From Chrysomallon squamiferum (lineage: Eukaryota; Mollusca; Gastropoda; Neomphalida; Peltospiridae): a stretch of DNA of 64,000 nt. The notes beneath the pieces were generated by a model. It saw only the letters and a list, made by a program, of their open reading frames with translations. It ran no database searches and was not told where the DNA came from. The stretch is from contig CM022673.1 of the NCBI GenBank assembly GCA_012295275.1, forward strand, positions 12,030,788 to 12,094,787, read 5' to 3'. Position numbers and translations under genes: made by a program. Shown here one piece after another: positions 20,321 to 64,000 of the stretch; the stretch's first letter is position 1; every line of letters begins with the position of its first letter.

Positions 20321-23099
20321 GTATTTATTTATTTATTATTAATTTTAAATTTTTACCCTCAGTTTGGGTCATATCCATTGTCATTCGACTTTATGCCAAA
20401 CCATATCATCGAGGTTTTTTCTGCAATGATGAGAGTCTTATGCATCCGTTCAAAGATTCTTCAGTTTCTTCAACTGTGATGTATGGAGTTGGTTTCCTTT
20501 TGCCTTGTTTTACTGTAAGTGCCACATTATTTTATTATTTTTAATATTTTTTATTTTATAGAAATCTAAAGAAGAGTAATTACATTTTGCAAATGCCTGC
20601 TTTAATGGTACATATATTTTCTATTTATTTTTTTCAACCAACCTATGAAAATTATTTTTATTTATATTGAAATTCCAGATATAATTATTATTAGAGAATG
20701 TAATATTAAATAAATATCTTTTTGTTGTCTTTTCAAACATTATTCATTAATAACTTATTAATAACAAAAATTCAATGTGAAGTTACTACTATGTAGCATA
20801 TTCTTTTTTTGAAAACAAATAATCAGCTTTGATAATTAAATATTTAGTTAAAAATCTCTTCTAAAAGTTAATGTCAACAAACACTTTTGTTAATTCTGAC
20901 AACTGTTTTAAAACTAGCCACTGGAATTATTAATTTATCCTCAATTCTTTCAGATTATTTTATGCGAATGCATAACAATGTTTGTCAGCCACAAGAAACA
21001 TTCCAAGAAAAGAAAATTCCTTGTAGAAATTTTAGTTAAGGATTTTTTTAAACCTCTGGTGGCATTCTTTTTTGGAGCAGGCATCACCAACCTGACCACA
21101 AATATTTGTAAATACAGCATTGGTCGTTTGAGACCTCATTATTTTGCTGTCTGCAAACCTGACTGGGATATTGTTAATTGTTCTACTCGAGGCATCCCAA
21201 ATTACGTGACATCTGACAGTATTTGTACAGGAAATGATAAAAGCTTAATAACAGAAGCAAGGTTTGTTTAAAATTTGTATTTATTTGTGTGTGTGTGTGA
21301 GAGAGAGAGAACAAACTTACACTGTAAACTGATTGGTAGATATGGATTAATATTTTAAGAAAAATATTGCATCTATTCATTTTTAAAAGATTTATATGCA
21401 TATTAATGAAACTAATTTACTTATACATTTGAAGTATATTTTGTACTATCTGAAATCTGCTTCTTCTACATAATTTATCTATAATTCAAAAATTTTAATG
21501 ATGTCCACTAAAACCTTAAAGCTGTAATTTTTTGGTTTCTTCCACATTAATTATGCTGTTAGTTTATATTATGATATTGCGAAACTACAGTACTTCTTAT
21601 AGGGCATACTTTATTTTTTACATGTCTCAAAACTGAGTTAAACATCCCATTATCTGCAAATTACTTAATATTTTCAAAAAAAAAAAAAATATTTCTTCAG
21701 AATCTGTTTTATTGTTTTTGTTTCAGAGTGTCTTTTCTCTCAGGACACACATCAATGTCCATGTACTTTATGATTTTTCTTGTGGTATGTAAAGATGGAT
21801 GGACATATAGATCTAGTCAAAAAATGATAAATAATGGACATGGTTTAGTAACTGTTGATCAATATGCCAGTCTTCATAGCTATATTTATTTTTTTTTATT
21901 ATTATTTTTTTTTCTTACTATTTGTATGGATGTAGTTTAAATTTTTGTATGGTTTATTTTATGTTATGTTGTTTCTATATTTTGTCATCATTATAATAAA
22001 ATTCCACTGTTCACATTACTAACTAAATAATGTTTCTTTTCTTGTAGGAGTGAATCATTAAAATAAGTAAAACATAATAAAAATGTATTTATGATGAATT
22101 TTATCTGTTTAGAAAAATCTTTATTGTTAGAGATCTGTATCAATATAATTTTTATTTATAACTAAATTATATCTATCTAAATATATCTGTATCTATCTAT
22201 CCATATACATACATAATTAGATGTATATATATAAAAATTGATCTATTTTCTTTTCATCAGATCTACATACAGCGAAGATTTAAATGGCAAAGCCTCCTGC
22301 TTCTGAAGCCAACTCTTCAGACCACTTTTTTCTGTCTTGCCTTGTACACTGGCCTGTCCAGAATCTCAGACTACAAACACCACTGGAGTGATGTGCTGGC
22401 TGGGGCCCTGCTTGGTACCACTGTGGCTGTATTTACAGTAAGTTAAAACAATGTGGCATGGTTAATTAGCTTGTATGAGGAATTCCAGGTTCCAGGATCT
22501 ATCCTCGTTCTGTCCATTTCTATTTACATGACTGTTTTCTGAGATCATGTTTTCTGCTTTCCTGTTTAAATGTTTTTTTTAAATATTGTAGCATTTTTCA
22601 GTAGGTAATTTTTGAGCATGAGCTTTTGTTTCACAGATATGTAAAATATATTTTGAAATGTGAACAAAAATGGCACATATTGATAAACAGTGAGAATTTT
22701 ATTATTATTTTAATTAATATTGTTAATTTTTTAATACAGAACATAAACATAATTTAAAGTACTAAAATTAATTTATATTGTTAATTTAAATATAAAAATT
22801 TAATATATTATTAAAAACATTTTCCCCCAAAAAATTTAATCCATACTTTTTCTTCTTCTAACTTTATATTTATTATCTTTTAATTTTGAGTAATTTATAT
22901 TTATATTTATATATAATTTTTTTATTTTTTCATGAAGGTTTTCAAAGTAAGTGGACTGTATTCAAAGAAGGTAAACAAGATAGAGTTTTCAACACATGAT
23001 GACATATACATCTGTGATAAAACCAGGGAATCTTCACTGCACGGTTCAAACCCCACGACAGACCACCTTGAAGATATTGCAGCTGTGGAACAGTGTTGA
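19680..23099 (+). CDS. PLPP: Phospholipid phosphatase (PAP2 / LPP family), six exons
   Basis: Integral membrane enzyme that removes phosphate from phosphatidate, lysophosphatidate, ceramide-1-P or sphingosine-1-P. Exons: 19680-19749, 20363-20514, 20954-21261, 21727-21784, 22261-22437, 22938-23099. They sum to 927 nt, 308 residues, in phase throughout, the usual family length. All three PAP2 motifs are intact: C1 KYSIGRLRP (127-135), C2 SFLSGHTS (179-186) with His184, C3 SRISDYKHHWSD (229-240) with nucleophile-position His236. The N-terminal RGFFCNDESL block is typical of PLPP1-3. An NCS sequon (149-151) lies in the loop between C1 and C2, which is extracellular in the family. Hydrophobic segments fit six membrane passes. 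Which vertebrate paralogue it corresponds to cannot be told by eye. Confidence 0.94.
20239..20320. repeat. (TTA)n microsatellite
   Basis: About 27 TTA units in PLPP intron 1, ending about 40 nt before the exon 2 acceptor. Confidence 0.95.
20363..20514 (+). CDS. PLPP: PLPP exon 2
   Basis: Residues 24-74, including KPYHRGFFCNDESL and SSTVMYGVGFLLPCFT. Acceptor accctcag, donor ACT|gtaagt. It follows a (TTA)n array directly. Confidence 0.95.
20954..21261 (+). CDS. PLPP: PLPP exon 3 (motif C1)
   Basis: Residues 75-176. Contains KPLVAFFFGAGITNLTTNIC, then KYSIGRLRPHYFAVCKPDW with phosphatase motif C1. Acceptor tctttcag, donor AG|gtttgt. Confidence 0.95.
21727..21784 (+). CDS. PLPP: PLPP exon 4 (motif C2)
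   Basis: Residues 177-196, RVSFLSGHTSMSMYFMIFLV. Carries the SGH motif. Acceptor gtttcag, donor GTG|gtatgt. Confidence 0.95.
22261..22437 (+). CDS. PLPP: PLPP exon 5 (motif C3)
   Basis: Residues 197-255. Contains YTGLSRISDYKHHWSDVLAG with the catalytic His and Asp. Acceptor tcatcag, donor ACA|gtaagt. Confidence 0.96.
22938..23099 (+). CDS. PLPP: PLPP exon 6 (cytosolic tail)
   Basis: Residues 256-308, starting VFKVSGLYSKK, matching the VSDFFK/VSDLF start of the tail in vertebrate PLPPs. TGA ends at 23099. A perfect internal donor motif (AAA|gtaagt at 22946/22947) sits nine bases into the exon and might allow alternative splicing. Confidence 0.88.
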   Translation, partial: VFKVSGLYSKKVNKIEFSTHDDIYICDKTRESSLHGSNPTTDHLEDIAAVEQC

Positions 23100-24328
23100 T
23101 TCCATCCAGTCCCAGATTTTTGTAAATCTTTTTATTCCTTCAGTTTCAGTTTCTTTTACAATCACGACTATTTATTTATAAAACAAATTTATTTATGGTA
23201 AACTTGTTGTAATCACAGTTTCTGTAATTATTATGATAATTATTTACAAGATTATTTTTGTATTTATTTTAAAGCTCTAACTGAAAAGTGGCATTATGAT
23301 TTCGTTACATCGTTCAGAATTATGATTATCGTTACAAATCTGGATTCATCTAAGAAAAATATTTTGCACAAAGTTGACGTTAACATATTGATGAAAAATC
23401 TAGATAAAACAGGATTTTGTTTTTTAAATTGAAATGCAGACATTTAATATATTAACTATTTTTATATTCAGATAATTATAACATAATTTTTATAATCATG
23501 GTTATTTAAAAATGGTTATGATTATTAATTGTTCTTCAGGTAAGATTATCTAAGAAAAGTAATGATTATTTTAAGTTATCAATAATGTCATTAACCTGGG
23601 TGAAATTTGAAAATCAGTGTCATACATTATATTTTAATATAAACTTTTTTTTTACATTTTCTATTCACTTAGCTGGTTGAATTTTAAGGAACAGTGATGT
23701 ATATCATAAAAAATTTTAATCTGTTAATGACTTTGTTTTAGTATCATTTATTTAAACTAATATGGATCAGGTTTCTTTTTCACTCATTAATACAGGTGCA
23801 TCAACTGAACATGAAAGTTACCTTTTTAAGCATACATATACTATTTCATATATAAATAAAAACACTTAGACTTGAAGCAATAAGAAATAAAACTGGCATG
23901 AAAAACAGTCAGAGGAATATAAAATTCTTCAGACTGTTCTATTATTTTAATTCTGCATCATTCCTATTATTTAATGTTCTTATTGATATTTTTCAATTTC
24001 ATTAAGCTGTTACATATGTTTATGTGCTCAAATTCATCCCACAAAATTATATATTTGTACTTATATTGACTCTTTGTGTGATTAATACAAGCATATTATG
24101 TGCTACAAATCTACAAAAACTGAAAAAACAAAAATCAAAATATGCTAAATTCATTTTTTCACGTTTTATGGAGTCTGTGAAAGAAACTAGAGGCTTTTTA
24201 TATATAACTAATACAAAACTGAGAGGGTACAATCAGAATTTATTTATTTATTTATTATTATTATTATTACTGTTGTTGTTGTTATTGTTGTTAATATTAT
24301 AATTATCATCATTGTCATGATTATCATG

Positions 24329-24400
<72 letters not shown>

Positions 24401-25607
24401 TTTTCAAATAGGAAACAAAAATGATAAGTTGGCCTAAGTTGATTATGGACTAGGCTAAATTAAAAAAAATATATAGTTAATGTTTATCTTTGTGAAGCTG
24501 TAATTTATACAGTGCAGTTGAAATGGCTTATTTTTAAATTGTTATTTATGTAAATTATATTGTAAGATGGTTTTAAAATACACACTTATTTTATATTGTA
24601 CATTCTTAATTTTAAAATTTAATTATATATAAAATATTTTATATGTAAAAAACCCAAACATTTATTGGTCATTTTAATGTAATATATTAATGAACATATT
24701 TTTTGCTTAAAAAAATTAGATTATATTTGTGTGCACGTGTGTGCATATGTCTGTGTTTCTGTCCATACATGTGATATCTGTATTATTAAGACCATGACAT
24801 ACTTTATTCTGAATCTGAATCAGTGTTTACATGTGAAGTATTTGTTTGAACTGTAGTTAATTAGGACAGATCTATTTTATCTTGGTCTGTTTGTTATAAA
24901 CCAACTTGTTAGCATTTTCTTTAGATCTCAGACTTTTTAAAATTACGTTTTGAACCTTTTTTAATTATTGGACATTTTTTTCAATTAGCCTTGAACATTA
25001 AATAAATATTTAGAGAATATTAAATTAAAATTATAACTTTTTCAAGTAAATTGTATTTAGAATTTTTTATATCATTTAGAGCATTTTAAAATCTTTTTGA
25101 TGAATATTTAAATATGTCTAAGTTTAATGAGATAATAATTTTAAAATTTTTCTAATTCTGTTGGTGTGAAATAATGACTGATATTTTTGTTTCAAATGTT
25201 TTATTAGAATTACATGCCACGGCTGAACTGATAAAATTTAAAAATGTTTTACAAGATGGGGAAAAGTTTCTTTCATCTTTTAGGCCTAAAAAAAAAATGG
25301 GTCTGTTCTAAAACATTATGTGAAATAGTTAATATTTTTTAACATACACCCACAATTTTATTTTATTATATACTGCCGGTAATGTTTCATGTCGAAAGTT
25401 CCATTGAACACTGATGTGTACAAAATATCACACTAGCTCACATAAGAGTTTATTTTATTATTATTATTACCAGTTTTATAATGCCCATATTCTTTGATTT
25501 ATATTTATGTCAATAAATGTATAATCTTATTCTGTGTTTGTTTTGCTGTGAAATAAATAAAAAATAATAAATAAAAAAAATAAAAAATGTGTCCTATCCA
25601 AGATATA

Positions 25608-26272
25608 CAGTGGTCCCTTGACTTACAAGTTTAATTTGTTCCCCCCAAAACCACCCCATTTTTTTTGTACTTTTTTTTGTAATTTGTTATTAAATAAAAA
25701 TGTATTTATAAATGACAAATATTGTATAAAATCAAAGTAAAAGAGAAAGTAAAGAAATAAATTGGTTTTGTAAAGTGTATTTATCTTGGAGATTAGACAA
25801 ATAATTTTAATGCCTTTGGCTAGTGTTATAGCCTTTATTGACTCCTCATGGTTCAGTATGGTACATATGTAGAAGTACTACGCTTGTACTGCATAGCCAG
25901 GTTGACTACATGCACACATCACTCATGTTTTTCTATGAATTTAGGCTTTAATTCAATGGCCATCATCTGCTTCTTATTCTCATCACTGTCCTTTGCACTC
26001 ACTTTCTTAGGATCCATGGCCAGAAAAAAGACATTTGGTAAACAACTACACAAAATCACAAGCACAACACAACAGATGCTTCCGCAGTGAGGTGTGAACT
26101 AAACAAGTGAGACACAGGATGCTGGGCAGATGTTGTGTTGTTTGTTGTGCCATCTAGTGGTGGCATATCTGAAGCTTGCTCATAACTTGGATTTTGGCTC
26201 ACACCTCAACCAATAAATTGACCCAGTGAATGCTTGTAAACTCACAAAAACTCTTAAGTTGAGGTATCACTG
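25608..26272 (-). mobile_element. Tigger/pogo-type DNA transposon, internally deleted (copy B)
   Basis: Inverted relative to copy A at 1527. Termini are cagtggtcccttgacttac (left) and gttgaggtatcactg (right), flanked by TA on both sides. The minus-strand ATG at 26018-26016 begins a Tigger transposase start closely matching copy A (KKVSAKDSDENKKQMMAIEL), with the same in-frame TGA after EKHE and the same loss of the catalytic domain. CpGs of copy A are mostly TpG or CpA here, so this copy looks older or more methylated. It lacks about 50 bp next to one end that copy A keeps. Confidence 0.85.
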
Positions 26273-26580
26273 TAAATATATATATATATGGTTTAAAGAA
26301 AATATAATTTACATTGTTAATTTAAAAATAAAAAATTCAATATATTTTTAAGCAATGACTACTATTTATATATAACTATCAATATAAAGCAGAATTTTCT
26401 AATAAAACATTAGGATTAAAATTAAGTAAATACACATTTTATAATAAAGATAGGTGTTTGGTAAACTTAGTAACATAATGAACTAAATGTACTATGTCTT
26501 CTTTTCTTCAAAATAATTATTTATTCTAATAAAATATCAAGTCAGTAGCTAGTTAAACTAAATATTTTATTTGTTTTAGG

Positions 26581-26653
26581 AATTCTGTAAATTATGGGAT
26601 TTGAATAAATTTCAACCATTGACCACTTTGCCCACAACAAATGTGTCTAATGG
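26581..26653 (+). other. Exon-like island (unassigned)
   Basis: Acceptor ttgttttag, then an open frame EFCKLWDLNKFQPLTTLPTT and NVSN, then G|gttatt. Similar islands follow at 26928-26950 (acceptor tttgcag, donor CA|gtaaga) and 27278-27475 (acceptor ttctcag, open to a TAA after an Asn-rich repeat). They could be alternative last exons of PLPP, exons of a small unknown gene, or chance. Joining the first two in phase meets a TAA at once. Confidence 0.25.
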
Positions 26654-26688
<35 letters not shown>

Positions 26689-26706
26689 TTTTTTATTATT
26701 ATTATG

Positions 26707-26763
<57 letters not shown>

Positions 26764-26812
26764 TGATATTTAGTTTTATTAATTTATTTGTGGGTTTACT
26801 TTTTTAAAGTAT

Positions 26813-26843
<31 letters not shown>

Positions 26844-26969
26844 TTCATTCATTCATTTATTATTTTTATATATTTGTTGTTTTTGTTTATTTTTTTAATT
26901 ATCAATGCTGGTTATTTCTTTGCAGGATAAAGCTGAAATCTTAGGACAGTAAGAAATTATTCATATGCA

Positions 26970-27007
<38 letters not shown>

Positions 27008-27429
27008 TGTATATATGATGTTTACTATCGCAACAACAATAATAATAGATAGAAAATACAACAGTAATAGTTATAAAGGAATCAGTGTGATAACTGTAGT
27101 AATAGATTTAATAAAAGCATTAATAATGTTACTTCATAAACAATAACCAAGTCACAATTACATACTTCTTCATTGACAGTGTTTATAAATTTCTAATGAT
27201 TTTAACAGATTTATATGATTACAAGTACATGACCTAAAATGGTGAATGCTTGAAAACCTTACCATTCCTTATTATTCTCAGAAATTGGAGAACTCCACCG
27301 ATCATTACCTCACGTTCGGGGGTGTCACCTCTGATCACAATTCCCAACAGACTGAGTCTTCCTTTACCAACATATTGGCTAGGTCAAATAAACCATCTGC
27401 ACTGAGTCATAATAATAATGATAATAATG

Positions 27430-27472
<43 letters not shown>

Positions 27473-27548
27473 CTAATTACTTGAAATAATAATAAATAAC
27501 GGTAAATTACTAAGGCTTTAAATTACTGAATATAAAAAATTATTATTA

Positions 27549-27588
<40 letters not shown>

Positions 27589-28089
27589 CAATTTATTAAT
27601 TTTTTTCATGAATTTTGTAAAAATATATGTATGTATGTCTGATAAAAAGAAAATAATTCTTGATCCTGAAATTTCTGAAAACTTGCATTTTTGTTGATCG
27701 TTTTGCAAAAGAAATATCAAAAGATTTGTTTTAAATTGTATAATTGTGACAAACCATTCTCGTTCATATAATAATAATATCCTGCAGCTACATATTCCTA
27801 ATTTTTACATGACTTCAAACTTAACTGAGTTAATACATAAATTAATTAATTAATTAATTAATTAAAATTAAATATTCAGTTTTTTCTCATGCTATTTAGT
27901 ATTTAGTTACTGGGTGATTGTTTGGATTTTTTATTAGTAATTTCTGTGAAAATATTTTTAACATTTTATTACTTTATTTATTCGTTCATTCATTAATTTA
28001 GTAGTAGTAGTAGTAATAGTAGTAGTAGTAGTAGCAGTAGTAGTAGTAGTAGTAATTTTTATATTTTTAAATATCGTATCAGGGTTATT

Positions 28090-28455
28090 GCTAAGATAAT
28101 TATAATTTTATTAATGAGTTGGAGTTACGTCCTCCTGATAAGAGGCGCTCAGTCATGTTATCGGTAATTTCCGTTGGTTGACGGACTTCATTGTAAATAG
28201 TTCATCAAAAATAAGCGCCAGTGATTTTTTTTTCTTCTTTTGACTGCTGCAAATATTGCTCGAAGATATGGATTTATGTCATACTCAGATATGATTCGTT
28301 TTAAATGGATTGCCCATTCATACGCCAAGTGGCAGATTAAAAACTGAATTTAAAATGTAATAATTAGAGCTGCAATATTTTGACAACCACCTTACGGCCT
28401 ACGATAAAAAGGGACGGCGTGTGACTGAAAGCCCAATTTTTGAAACTGAAGGATC
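28090..28455 (+). promoter_or_regulatory. Probable KIF21 promoter / 5' UTR region
   Basis: Immediately upstream of the KIF21 ATG the sequence gains CpG dinucleotides (gttacgtcc, aggcgctc, gacggac, cttacggcctacg, gggacggcg) compared with flanking AT-rich DNA. No TATA box at a convincing place. The transcription start cannot be set from sequence alone. Confidence 0.4.
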
Positions 28456-63915
<35,460 letters not shown>

Positions 63916-64000
63916 GCAAGTAATTTGTATCTAACCAAAAAATATTAATAATAATACAGGTAATAAACCATTTGTCCAACTTCCAGAAGTCTAGAAGTCC

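Larger units (their letters stand above)
23100..28455. other. Intergenic region between PLPP and KIF21
   Basis: Holds the PLPP 3' untranslated side, a large AT-rich stretch, (TTA)n arrays at 24330-24397 and 26701-26763, a Tigger-derived element at 25608-26272, a (GT)n tract at 26972-27006, paired (AAT)n and (TTA)n arrays at 27411-27472 and 27541-27588, and three exon-like islands near 26581, 26928 and 27278. The last 350 bp are richer in CpG and probably contain the KIF21 promoter and 5' UTR. Confidence 0.6.

Overview
Eukaryotic nuclear DNA from an invertebrate animal. The evidence is small exons with GT-AG borders, kilobase introns, a strongly AT-rich background (my impression, not counted), dense (CT)n, (GT)n and (TTA)n microsatellites, Tigger/pogo-type DNA transposon remnants and a tRNA-derived SINE. 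The protein set and repeat style suggest a lophotrochozoan, probably a mollusc; that placement is inference. The ORFs of 60-160 codons present in the window are mostly single exons, simple-repeat translations or chance ORFs, so genes were rebuilt from splice sites and codon phase.

Layout, left to right. (1) 1-5589, plus: 3' part of an unrecognised cysteine-rich gene, built from repeated two-exon modules (short exon with CxC, then long exon), every module bounded by phase-1 introns, ending in a hydrophobic tail that looks like a GPI-anchor signal. A Tigger-derived element and a SINE sit in its introns. (2) 5590-9263: no clear gene; a CpG-rich patch with 15-bp periodicity at 7.63-8.0 kb. (3) 9264-14590, minus: complete nine-exon sialate O-acetylesterase (SIAE), 551 residues. 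(4) 16004-19273, minus: complete five-exon mitochondrial single-stranded DNA-binding protein (SSBP1), 139 residues. (5) 19680-23099, plus: complete six-exon phospholipid phosphatase (PLPP1/2/3 family), 308 residues, head to head with SSBP1 across 406 bp. (6) 23100-28455: intergenic, with a second Tigger-derived element and three unassigned exon-like islands. (7) 28456 to beyond the right edge, plus: a KIF21-type kinesin, 21 coding exons giving 922 in-frame residues (motor, coiled coil, acidic linker, further coiled coil); the C-terminal part lies outside.

All reconstructed exon chains keep frame across every junction, which is the main support for the models. The four recognised genes do not form one pathway: SIAE removes O-acetyl groups from sialic acids, SSBP1 serves mtDNA replication, PLPP dephosphorylates lipid phosphates, KIF21 is a microtubule plus-end motor. 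The least expected observations are the modular Cys-rich gene, repeated tandem duplication starting at or spanning 5' splice sites in KIF21 (introns 2, 11 and 16), a probable GC-AG intron in KIF21, two Tigger-derived elements sharing a deletion but differing in CpG decay, and several degenerate tandem arrays in the KIF21 introns.
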